Assembly (NCBI GenBank): GCA_029706075.1
Contig: JAINUG010000052.1
Coordinates: forward strand, 547,001 to 611,000
DNA from: Aldrovandia affinis
Taxonomy: Eukaryota > Chordata > Actinopteri > Notacanthiformes > Halosauridae
Direction of reading: 5' to 3'
DNA: 64,000 nucleotides
The stretch's first letter is position 1; each line of letters opens with the position of its first letter. The notes beneath the pieces are model-generated. The model was not told where the DNA came from and did not search any database. It saw only the letters and a list, made by a program, of their open reading frames with translations. The position numbers and the translations under genes were made by a program. Positions 45,570-56,279 of the stretch are shown here, piece after piece.

Positions 45570-47610
45570 CCCCTGTCCCTTGTTTGAATCCTTGTTTTTT
45601 TTCCCCCTTTGAAGCTGTTGTCTCAGTGAACCAGGATTACTAAATATATAATTATATATACATATTTGTTTCCATCCAGCAGAAACAAAGCAGTTAATTG
45701 TGTATAGCCAGTTATATTTGTATCCGGTACTGTCCTGAAATACTCCCTCTTCCCTGAAATGTACTTTCTTATGATGATTGGACCATTCTACCGGTAATAT
45801 TTTATGTCTAGTGTAGAGTCAGTGTCATCACTGATGTATAAAATACTTACTAGGAAACTCCTTTGTGCACCTGATATTGTCCCATGGATTCATTTGATTA
45901 TGATGTCTATACGATTATGACATCACTATACATCTCTGTCTCCATAGAGTGATGTAATGTTTTAATACTGGTTTCAACCTTTAAAAATATGGTTTCACAA
46001 CAAGTCCAAGAGTTTTTGTTACCTGTTGGCGGTTTAATTTTTAGAATCTGTCATTAAATTAAATGGTCAGACACCAAAGGCTACAAAGTGAATCAACAGA
46101 GCAACACTGTGGTTTAATTATTTTATGTGGTGAAAGGCCACGTTTGTTTCAATTCAGGGTCACTGCAACGAAATGAGAGCTTTTGACTTGCACTCCAAAC
46201 TCTAAGTGCCTTAGCCTGTATCTGGCATACCTACTAGACTCCCCCCATTCCTGTCAGTTATTGAGAGAGTCTGAAATATTCATCCGGGCTTTCTGTTTTC
46301 AAGCGAAACTCTTGCTCGCACAACGTCCGTTCAGCCGACTTGCGCGCCTCTTCCATAATGGAAGAGTGTAAATTCATTGGATTGTCTGTCTCCCCTCCCG
46401 CCGCTCTTGTGTTGCAGCGGAGTAGGTGGGTGAATAGTGCTGTTCTAGCCTGTGGCTGACAGAGCTGGCAGGGTGCACTGTGAGCAGGCATCACCTCCAG
46501 GGAAGGGAGAGTCTCGTCGGTGAGACCGGAGGTCACACAGGTCATTGTTCCGACGCTCCTCCCTGGACCTCTGTCGACCAGGGCTCGGAGCCCAGGCCTC
46601 GGCGTGACAGAGACGAATGAGCTGCGATTCAGAGGGGAAAGGCTTTTTCTCTTGGAAGGAGGAAGGAGGTTATTCTCAAGATTGATTGTCTCTTTTTTTC
46701 CTCCACTTGGACCCTGACGAGAATGTTGGTGTGAGCTCTCATACCTCCGCTCCGGTTGGAAAAGGGCCACTTCCACTAAGGGTTTACATTGTGGGAGATA
46801 CAGCGGTGTGATGTTGGGAGGCTGGTGTTGGAGACACCGATCACAGCGATTGCCTTGCTCGGCGACAGACACTATCCCTTTTGGGGCTGTGTGAATAATC
46901 ACTCCCGTACAGTGTGGCAGTGATCATGAACAGCACTGACAAACCACATGTGTTTTCTCAAGGGCATCTCTGCCCTTATTCTCTGGCCTTATTGCCCTTA
47001 CTGGGCCTGGCCTTGGTGAATGAGGTACAACGGAATGAGCCCTCAACACCCCCTGCCACCCATGTTCTCAGTACACTGGCAACCCGCCACTCACCCCTGC
47101 TCCCGCGCATGCCCGCGAGGAGGGTTGCTGCGGGTTTGAGGGTGTTCTCAGGGCGGCGTACAGTGTTGTCATGAAATCCACCTGAATGATTGGCGGGCAG
47201 AGAGAATCGGCACGGCTGGTCGTCTCTTCCAGTCGGTTCGTGCGGACGATTCATGCAAGGAGAGTTGCCCCCCTGCCTCCCTGAATCGACATGGAGCTAC
47301 AAAAGAAGAACACTGTCCTCCCCTCATTAAGATTCATTTATTTATTTCAGACGCAGCTAGAAAAAATAAACAAACAGCAGCACAAAATCGCACATGGCTG
47401 GATCTGAAAATGCCAGCGGTAATAGTTGTGCAGTAGTGAGCCTTTGTTCAAGACCGACAGCTTTGATCCTGGGAAGCATGTGGCTGCTGTTCCATCACAA
47501 TGGTTCTTTCAGGCCTTGTCAGATCAACTTAGATTTATAAAACAGAAGAGAATTGAAGAGAATTTGCTCTCTCATTTGATTATGCATTTGTGTGCTTGAT
47601 TTATTTCTCT
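45570..47610. other. Intergenic or intronic; one long unassigned open frame
   Basis: 46902-46258 (minus) is open for 214 codons in moderately GC-rich DNA. It starts with GTG, not ATG, has no family match (Arg/Ser/Pro-rich, SLTDET, MEEARKSAERTLCEQE), and the plus strand is also partly open. It is probably not coding. The remainder has only short frames. Confidence 0.3.
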
Positions 47611-47614
47611 ATAT

Positions 47615-47800
47615 ATAAGAACATAAGAATACATAATGACGAGAACGGGTCGTTCAGCCCATCTAGGTTTGTCTTGTCCTAATCTAAAGAGTATCCAGTA
47701 CTGCATCTATCCTGAACTTGAATAGCCTAAAGTGTTTCTGCATCTACTACCTCAACTGGCAAGCCATTCCAGCCATTGACAACTCTCTGTGTAAAATGTT
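47615..47800 (-). mobile_element. CR1-like LINE 3' end, second copy
   Basis: ATAAGAACATAAGAATACAT, AATGACGAGAACGGGTCGTT, CAGCCCATCTAGG and CAAGCCATTCCAGCCATTGA are the reverse complement of the plus-strand copy at 21240-21560. Confidence 0.75.
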
Positions 47801-47856
47801 TTTAGAAGTATTTATATGCAATATGCAGTATAGTATATGCATGCACATGGATATAT

Positions 47857-48732
47857 TGTGGCTGCCGCCCAGAGGCCGCCCGAGGGGTGGTGATTGAGGG
47901 GAAGTATGTGGTGGGTCGCTGGCTTCACCCCTTCTCCTTATTTGGGTATGCAGGAAATCAGGGAATGCACCCGCAGTCCATGCCAGCTAAAGGGAATGAA
48001 GACAAAAATGCACCAGCCGTGTCATTCAGGGCAAAGTACCGTCTGGGAAAAGCATTGTGGAGAGAGAGCATGAGAAAGTGATTTTTGGATTGAATGAAGA
48101 ATACGACTTGGAGGCGGCGGATGGCGTAGCGGTCTAACACAGGGCTAAGTGTGGCGTGCACTGCCTGTCAGGGATGCGGTTCGAAACCCGCGTCTCTACC
48201 AGACCGGCCCTGGTCGTCAGCCCCGATCAGAGGTGGCATTTGGCTGTCCGCCTCCGGGGGAGGGGGGAGGGTGAGCCGGCACGAGTCCGTCGAGGAGAAG
48301 GTAAAAGGCGTCCGTGGAAGAATTTCCGTCTCAGAAGAGGCGGGAACAATCGGCCAGGAATGTGTGTCTCACTCCCGGAGGACGGGCGGCGGACTCGTGG
48401 GGGTGCTGAATTGAAATAAATAGAGGGTATAATTGGCAACCAAATTGGGAGAAAAAAGAAAAAAAAGAAAGAAAAAAGAATACGACTTGGATTGTTTTGA
48501 GAGCCTGTGTGTCTTTGACCTTTTTGTGTATGAGAAACGGACTCAGATAACGGATTTGGGGTTAGGGACTGGGACATTGGAAACAGATTACGGATTGCAA
48601 CTTGGTTTCCCCCTTCCCTTTATGCAAATTCCCCTGAATAAAATACTCCTTTTCTTGCATTTCACCTGTGTAGGTGGGTTTATTATTGATCATTTGGTGG
48701 AGTTGAAACTCAACCCCCCGGATTCTGCTACA
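47857..48732 (+). repeat. 5' LTR, interrupted by a SINE
   Basis: Matches the 3' LTR over GTGGTGATTGAGGGGAAGTA, CACCCCTTCTCCTTATTTG, AAAGTACCGTCTGGGAAAAG, GATTGTTTTGAGAGCCTGTG and CTGAATAAAATACTC (a poly(A) signal type word). The copies also differ by a short indel around 48530-48590, where the 5' LTR carries extra TTAGGGACTGGGACATTGG-type sequence. Confidence 0.85.
48113..48474 (+). mobile_element. tRNA-derived SINE (family A) inside the 5' LTR
   Basis: AAGAATACGACTTGG occurs on both sides (48098-48112 and about 48477-48491), a 15-bp duplication. The 3' LTR has the same site only once. The head is GCGGCGGATGGCGTAGCGGT, the B-box GGTTCGAAACC, and the tail GAGGGTATAATTGGCAACCA. This SINE therefore inserted after the retrotransposon. 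Confidence 0.9.
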
Positions 48733-51700
48733 CTTGGTGGAGAATGCAGGCAAACGTGCCTGAATACACCAAAGTGATCAATAATAAAGCAATACACGGG
48801 AAAATGGAAGCACTCGTCAAGCAACTCGCGGAGGCAAGCCTGGCGCAACAAGCAATGAATCAGGAATTGCTTGAGGAACAGTGACAACAGACGGCACTGC
48901 TGCCTGCAGAGATCAGATGCCTTACCACTGCAGGAGCCGCAACAGAGCACTGTCCCAGGAAAACCCCAGCCAGTTCATCCCGAAGTTAACAGAAAGTGAT
49001 GACATAGAAACCTTTTTTAAACATTTGAGCATACAGCCGTAAGGGAAGACTGGCCCCAGGAGCAATGGGCTAGCTTAATCGCTCCTTTTTTGTCTGGGGT
49101 GGCCCAGAAAACATAAAAAGGAACAAATAAAGGATTACAAAGTCCCTGAAGAAGAAATCCTGCACCGTTATGGATTCACCCTCATGAGCTATGTGCAAAA
49201 GTTTTACGACTGGTCGTATAACCCCACTCTCTCGGCCAGGTCGCAAATGCATGATTTGATCCAAATCACATAACTGGATGACCGCTGAATCGGCGTCGCT
49301 GAGTCCACTGAGTGTATTGTTATTGATAAATACCTGCACTCTCTCCCTTACGAGGCAAAGAAGCTAGCCAGCTAGGCCAACTCGAAGCAGCCGATCCATT
49401 ATTCAAACAAAAGAGAGAAAGAAGACTGATGAGGTACCATGGAGGGCAGGGAAAGAAGAAGGGAGCTTTCGGACCGATGCCCCAGGACATCACTCCTTTG
49501 ACAATGCAGACCGGAGAAAGTGTTTTGGATGTGGGTAGGTCAGACATCTGTCCTGGAATTGTCTGCACCGCGACGTACCTATGCCATCGATCTTCGCTAG
49601 TGACACTACCCTAGGATGACCCTGCGGAATTCTGACCTCCTGTTGGGCCCATGAAAGCTGTTCCTTGCCAGTGACACCAGTCCAGGCCAACGGAAAAGAC
49701 CACAGCATTTATTGGCTCAGAGAATATGGTCACACTGGTGTGACCGGAGTTTCCACATCCTATACAACCCCGTGAATCACCAGATGCAGTTTCAATAACC
49801 TGCATTCATGGGGAGACTAAGGCATATCCCACCTCACTGCTTAACCTGCAAACCACGAAGGGTCAACAAGTGGGGAGGGTGGGTATTGTCCCGAACCTCC
49901 CAATGCCAGTACTCATCGGAAGGGATTCTCCGGTGTTCGCAAAACTATGGGCAGGGATGCAGAAAAGCCCATGGACAAGGGAAGGAAACAGGAGTCCATG
50001 CAGCACACTGATGAAGTTCCCTATGGAAGCAAAACTGTGTAGCATCTAGGAAATAGACCACAACACCACCACTGAATCGCTGTCAGAAACCGGAAGTGTA
50101 AAGGAGCAGCAAGATGAAGGCGAGGTGAGTCTCTGTGATTTGTTCCCTATGGACTCGGAGGGAATGCCAGAACCTGCATCCCTAGCTGGGCGTTTTGGCA
50201 CCACGCAGTTAGAGGACCCGAACCTGACGAATGCTATACAGCAAGTGGACGGGAGACCCATCGAGGGGGTGACACAGGCAAAATATCCACATTTTGGCAT
50301 AAAAAATAAACTGTTGTATCAAGTAGACAGGAAACAGAATGAAACACGTGAATTGTAGCTAGTGCCTTGACTATTTATCCGAACAGTCCTACAGCTGGGG
50401 CATTCCCATGTTAGGAGCTCACCTTGGCGTGGAAAAAATGACAGACAGGATAAAAGCACAGTTCCATTGGAAGGGGATAAAGAAAGCGATAGAGAAATTC
50501 TGCAGAGAATGTCCAGAATGCCAACAGGTGGCGCCGAAACCTATGTTTCGGAGCCCACTCATACCATTACCCATCATTTCGACACCGTTCAGCCGAATAG
50601 CTATGGATTTGGTTGGACCCCTCCCAAAAAGTAATAATGAGTACCAGTACATACTCGTGATATTAGATTATGTGGCCCAATATCCAGAGGCAATTCCCCT
50701 TCGCATAATGGCAACAAAAGGCATGGCATGCGAACTAATAATGTTGTTTTCCAGAATGGGAATTCCGGATGAGATCCTGACTGACCAGGGAACTCCCTTC
50801 ATGTCCCGCATTATGAAAGACTGTTAAAAATGACTCATCTGCGTACGTCTCATCCTAACAGACAGATTGGTGGAACGGTTCAACCAAACCCCGAAAAGTA
50901 TGCTGAGGAAGGTGATGGAAGCAGGCAGGAGGAACTGGAACTAATTGCTATCCCTTCCTGATGTTTGCGATACAAGAGGTTCCCCAGGGCTTGACAGGGT
51001 TTTCTCCATTTGAAAAAACTTTTCTCCGTTCTACTTTACAGCAGGCAACCTAGAGGGCTCCTTGATGTGGCTAAAGAGACCTGGGAGCAGCAGCCGTCTC
51101 TGCATCACACCCTAATCGAACATGTGGAAGGACTTAGGGACAGAATGGTATTGTAGCCTATAGGGGAACAACTAAGTCCAGCCCCAAAACAGGATCTGAA
51201 GGAGCTGATCAGAAGCAACTGGGACGTATTCTCGACTGTGCCTGGACATATGGACCTCGTCCATCACCACATTTTGACCGAACCAAGGAAAAAGTTAAAA
51301 CTCCACCCGTATTGCATCCCTGAAGCCAAAAGAGAGGCCGTGAGGGTCGAAGTAAACCCCAAACCGGACAGAACCATTTGGTTCGGAAAAGTGATTGAAG
51401 GCCATGAGGGTGGAAGTAAAGGATATGCTGGCCGCAAGGATCATAGAGGAGTCACACAGCGAATAGTGCAGTCCAATAGTGTTGGTGCCCAAACAGATAG
51501 AACCATTCGGACTTTAGAAAACTGAATGAAATTTCAAAATGTGATGCTTATTCCATGCCTAGAATTGATGAGCTGATTGAGAGATTTGGAAATGCCAGGT
51601 TCATTAGCGCTTTAGATTTAACAAAAGGTTATTGGCAAGTTCCCCTAACTCCCACCACTACTATGGATGTTGCGGAATAAAGATACCAATGCTTGCATAA

Positions 51701-51849
51701 CCAGATGGATTCTGTCACTGCAACCATTCACATGTTCTGTACTTCACAGGTTGGGGGCTGCCCACGGGAGCACCGATGCTCTTTCCAGAAAGGATGCCTT
51801 ATGGTGCCAGGCCGTCCCTCCCTCCGGGTCAGAGCTGAGGGGGAAGGTG

Positions 51850-52302
51850 TGTGGCAGCCGCACGGAGGGCGCCCGAGGGGTGGTGATTGAGGGGAAGTAC
51901 GTGGTGGGTTGCTGGCTCCACCCCTTCTCCTTATTTGAAAATTCAGGAAATCAGGGAATGGCAGCCCGTGCAGCCCATGCCAGCTAAAGGTCACAAAGAA
52001 AAAAGTGCACCAGCGGCGTCATTTGGGGCAAAGTACCGTCTGGGAAAAGCGTTGTGGAGAGAGAACGTGAGAAAGTGATTTTTGGATTGAATTAAGAATA
52101 AGACTTGGATTGTTTTGAGAGCCTGTGTGTGTTCAAGCTTTTTTCTCAATGGATTACGGATAACGGATTGCAACTTGGTTTCCCCTTTCCCTTTGCGCTA
52201 ATTCCCCTGAATAAAATACTCATTTTCTTGCATTTTGCCTGTGTAGGTGGGTTTATTATTGATAATTTGGTGTTGAAATGTAACACCCTGGATTCTGCTA
52301 CA
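51850..52302 (+). repeat. 3' LTR
   Basis: 453 bp, from TGTGGCAGCCGCAC to GATTCTGCTACA, with CCCCTGAATAAAATAC as the poly(A) signal. The right flank runs straight into a Tc1-like relic (52305), which obscures the target duplication. Confidence 0.85.
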
Positions 52303-52304
52303 AT

Positions 52305-52600
52305 ACAATGTACACTCAGTACCTTACTTTATAAGGTACACCTTTCTAGTACAGGGTAGTGCCCCCAGAACAGCCTGAATTCTTTGTGGCATGGATTCAA
52401 CAAGGTGCTAAAAAACATTCCTCAGAGATTCTGATCCATGTTGACATGATAGCATCATGCGGTTGCTGCAGATTTGTTGGCTGCACATTCATGTTGCAAA
52501 TCTCCCATTCCACCACATCCCAAAAGGTGCTCTATTGAACTGAGATCTGGTGACTAGATCTGGTGAAAATATCAGCGTAGAAGTAATATTAATCTATAAG
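52305..52600 (-). mobile_element. Tc1-like element relic (GGTACACCTTTCTAG end)
   Basis: Carries CTTTATAAGGTACACCTTTC, GGCATGGATTCAACAAGGTG, AACATTCCTCAGAGATTCTG, TGACATGATAGCATCATGCG and CCACATCCCAAAAGGTGCTC. These are the reverse complement of a Tc1-like transposase region of the family also seen at 12201. It is truncated at about 52600. Confidence 0.7.
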
Positions 52601-52649
52601 AAAATTAACACACTAACGGAAAGTAATGTCTTTCATTCCCTGTATTCCT

Positions 52650-52815
52650 TTCAGCAGAGGCAGTGAGAGAGAAATCCCTCAAAGGGGAACCCCCCCAGAG
52701 AGGAAAACCGTCACTGACGGTTTCAGGACTAGGACAGGGAGCTCTCAATATGAGGGAGGGTATAATTGGGAGAAAAATTGGGAAGAAAGCAGAAAGAAAA
52801 AATGCAAAAATAATC
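52650..52815 (+). mobile_element. SINE (family A), partial
   Basis: The tail GAGGGAGGGTATAATTGGGA followed by GAAAAATTGGGAAG is clear. The upstream body (GAGAGGAAAACCGTCACTGA) is only weakly similar. The head is missing. Confidence 0.45.
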
Positions 52816-53374
52816 AAATGTAAAAAAATTCAGTTGGAAGAAAGGAAACTGTTGACCCCCAAAACATATTGACAATGATGAGACTGAACATTGTTTTTTG
52901 TGTATACTATCATGTCATCTGTGATGTTGGATATTGGATTTTCAGGTGGCCAGGAGGGTTTTTTCAGGGCGTGGCCAACTCCCTGGCAACTCCCTAGAAA
53001 ATGTAGACGTTCCAGTGGCATAAAGACTCACTTCTTCAGCCTGGCATTTCTGTAGCTTAGTTTTCCTGATTTCTAGGACTTTGTGCTTGTCTGTAAATGG
53101 TGTCAAATGATTTTTTATTAGTTTTTTGCTCTTTTTATACTGTACATCGTCCTTGGATTCCTTGAAATGCACTTCAAATCAAATGTATTATTATTCATTA
53201 TAATCAAAATCCCAGCCAAATTAGTGCATGTGAAACACAGTGTGAATGTCTTAAATTCTACAAATAACAAGATGAGGGATTGTTCACATCCCTGCCCAAT
53301 CTGCAGCAATCAGGTTATTCACGCGTACTTTTTGTCCTCCCATCGAGCGTGAAGGGGCCCCAGCGCATGACTGA

Positions 53375-53660
53375 GCCTGTTGCACTGCTAGGATGGCGAT
53401 GGCGATTGGCTGTCCGCCCATTGGGAGGGGGAGGAGGGAAGCCGGCATGAGCTCGCTGCATACAAGAGTGGCTCTTTGTGTACTGGAGTTATGGTCGACG
53501 GCTTGGCGAGTTCCATCTCAGAGGAGGCGGTTTGTCACCTTTGTCACTGCCGGGTCCCAGGGAGCGAGCTCACAGTACAAGGGGGGAATAGTTGACATGA
53601 AAAAGAGGGTACAGTTGGCTACTAAATTGTGAGGGAAATGGGGAAAAAATCTGAAACAAA
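53375..53660 (+). mobile_element. SINE (family A), head eroded
   Basis: GATTGGCTGTCCGCCCATTG, GGTCGACGGCTTGGCG, CATCTCAGAGGAGGCGG, GAGGGTACAGTTGGCTACTA and AATGGGGAAAAAATCTGAAA follow the family body and tail. The A/B boxes are not readable. Confidence 0.65.
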
Positions 53661-56018
53661 ATTTATTTGAGGCTCTGAGACGTTTAGAGACGTTCTGAAA
53701 TGCAAGCTGCGCTGAGGCTTGGCTGAATACACGAATTATCCCATTATGTGGTGTCCGTGTCTGTCACATTTCTCTCTGTTATTAATGGGTTTCTGAACCA
53801 AAACACGAAGGAGCCTTTGGCCACTGCCATTGCTAGCCTTGCTATTGGTCGAATCGTACACGTGATTTGTGGGACGGCCCGTTTTTGTGATGCACGTAAT
53901 GGGAAAGAAACACTTTTGTTTTGGTGGTTTGTTGTTTCCCGCTCCAAACGATTTCCACGCCTTGGATTTGTTTGGTTTTTTGTTTTGGCTTTTGTTTTTT
54001 AGGCCCCACGGGTGCGGAGGTTCATTGATCTTCACGGAATTTGGATTGGCCTATACTGATAACGGGACAAGCCACCCAGAAGAACCCTGTGAAGCCATGC
54101 AGAATCTGGGTCGATCCAAAAACATTGTCTGGCTTTGCGGGTACCAAGGGTTTCCAAGGCGACTTGCACAGCTTAGATTTGACACTTTACCGATTCATGC
54201 AATTAAATGTATGGTGAAGCCAGTCAGCACGGATTTCAACCTGAAAACCTTTGGTTAGCGGTCCAGTTCCCTATTCGTGACGCCGTACTGGCGCCATGAG
54301 ACGCACGTGCTGCCATGACCCACCCACCCACACGCATGCACATGCAGACAGGTGCAAACACACACACACACGCACACCCCAGGCTCCGAATACACTGCCG
54401 AATATCAAGACAAGAGCCGTTTTTTTCATTCATCCAGTGTAATGAATGCAGAGCAGTGCAGTGATACCCAGCAAAGGGAAGGGTTTAAATTTTAATGACT
54501 TTTGCAGGAGGTAGACACGCCATTGGAGACAGTCGGGTGCCAAGGGCAAAATCTATAAGCCTTTTCATTGGAGAGAGAGAGGATGTATTCTCGCAGGGGT
54601 CATCTTCTTCTGAAATGATCTTTCATGCTTAGTATCCTACCCCAGCTCCCTCTTGAAGAGGTTTAGCTGAAGTGAGGATAACACTTTTTTTGAGGTTCAC
54701 TTTATAGAGTCTAGCTGTTTCTTATTTCACGTATTACTTTGATAAACCTATGGTCCAATTTACATTAAAGCAATACAACTGCGATAATTGGAGAATGTTT
54801 GTGCGGGCGTCGCTGATTGATTTCATAATAGCATTTTATTATACTCCAGCATAAATCGAGGTTTACTGTGATTGTATAATTAATTCAAACAGGTATTTGT
54901 TGACATCCAAACATCTGATTGTAGAGTTGACACTTTCTGCAATAAATACGAGGCCTATATTCACTTACATTAATATTCATATTTAGATATTTATGTGCTG
55001 CATGCACAGCACGTGACAGTTGAACTCGAACAATTTTGACAACCAAATGAGCATTCAATATTTTAGTTAGGCCTACTGAATGGATATAGACATTTATTTT
55101 TTTTCAAAAAAGAGAGATTCATCAAACAAGGATTTAATACCGATGATAGCTGTTGTGATCTGTGACATTAAATATTTAAAACGCGCGTCAGCTCAAAGTG
55201 ATTCCGAGTCCTCAAACAAGGTCCATTTCAATTGCATGCATAATTACCGCGGTTCAGAAAAGGGATTTCAGTGCGTGTCGAGATAAAAAAAAAAGAGAAG
55301 CCGCGCAGCATGGATATATTTGAAGTAGATTTATTTTAACGCTGAAAATGCAAAGGCATTCTGAAGGCTTCGTTGTGTGTTGATGTCCGATCTGTACCTG
55401 CATTAATTCACTTGGGGATGGGTAAATCAATAGCACCAGCGGAGGCGGGGGATACAATTAAATAGTGCTACTGCCACGTGGTGCATATATGCGTTACTAC
55501 CTTTCCTTGGGTTTTTTTATAGCTGGGATTTCAGCCCGCAAAAAGTTCAATCCAAGATTTTAAAATATTTTCCACAACAATCAAGTCCTGGCTAAAACTT
55601 TTTTTCCTGGCCAAAATTGTAATCATGACACCAACTAATCATTACTGTATTTGAGCTCATGTTCTTTTTTAGTTTTTTTGTCGTGTCGTGTATGGTTGTT
55701 GTTGCTGTTGCTGTTTTCGATCATTATATGCATTGATTTTAAACTGTAACAATGTAATTGTATTATTTTATTGATTGATTGAACTATCAATGTTCATCAA
55801 CGGACAGGTGTTGGAAATTAGCTTCGGCGGCTGTCAGTGTTCTCTGTGCTTGTCCCTTACAAATATACTAATACATAAAATAAAATAGCCCATCTGGCTT
55901 TAGAAACGAATGCTGGAAATGGATAAAGAATGTATTCATAGCAGGGCTATGCTATTCTAGCCTACGGCCCATTCTCTTAAAGCTTGCCCTGAATTTGGAT
56001 GTTTATGAATGTCTGGAA
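53661..56018. other. Intergenic or intronic, no gene recognised
   Basis: A 129-codon frame at 53869-54258 (plus) begins within an acceptor-like TTTTGTTTTTTAG context at its middle (about 54001) but shows no domain. Its N-terminal part is T-rich. 54350-54380 is a CA repeat. 54740-55060 is AT-rich, non-repetitive sequence that could be conserved regulatory DNA. Confidence 0.3.
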
Positions 56019-56026
56019 ACTGTGAC

Positions 56027-56269
56027 CAGGGCCATCTTTGTGGTGGGGGGGGGGGGGACCGTGCGACCGCCCCAGGTCCCGCCCTTCATGGATCGCCGCC
56101 GGTGAGAGGGGAAAGATTAATTTCAATCATAATAATAATTTATTAAACGACGGTTGGCTATTATAAACAATGGTTGCTAAGCAGTTGCTAAGTCTGTGAT
56201 CGTGTTAACAGCTAGGCCCAGTTTAGGTTTACACGCCCCGGGCCGCGCCCACCCCTTGAGACGGTTCTG
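56027..56269. mobile_element. hAT-type MITE (CAGGGCCATC...GACGGTTCTG)
   Basis: ACTGTGAC (56019-56026) and ATTGTGAC (56270-56277) flank the element, a duplication with one mismatch. The ends are CAGGGCCATCTTTG, then a run of G and GACCGTGCGACCGCC, and GCGCCCACCCCTTGAGACGG with TTCTG. These ends resemble ZMYM-type hAT elements of fish. No coding part. Confidence 0.6.
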
Positions 56270-56279
56270 ATTGTGACTA

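Larger units (their letters stand above)
47857..52302 (+). mobile_element. Gypsy-type LTR retrotransposon of the Gmr1 kind (integrase before RT), decayed
   Basis: LTRs lie at 47857-48732 (with a SINE inside) and 51850-52302. Both begin TGTGGC and end GATTCTGCTACA. The 5' LTR is followed by CTTGGTGGAGAATGCAGG, a likely primer-binding region. In order: a gag relic (48800-49560) with a CFGCG-x-VRHLSWNC zinc knuckle broken by a stop; a poorly readable protease region; integrase (50400-50860) with CRECPECQ, IAMDLVGPLPKS and LTDQGTPF; then the linker and N-terminal RT (51170-51665) with WDVFSTVPGHMDLVHHHI and ISALDLTKGYWQVPL; then directly the end of the RNase H region (STDALSRKDAL, 51765). The integrase-before-RT order is that of Gmr1-type Ty3/Gypsy elements of fish. 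Many stops and an RT/RNase H deletion show it is dead. Confidence 0.75.

Noticed and set aside
46520..47254. Overlapping Arg/Pro-rich frames on both strands
   Set aside because: No start context, domain or splice support. They are likely by-products of GC-rich sequence.
53869..54258. 129-codon plus-strand frame
   Set aside because: Composition is biased by T-rich sequence, there is no domain, and the minus strand is equally open. It is not supported as a gene.
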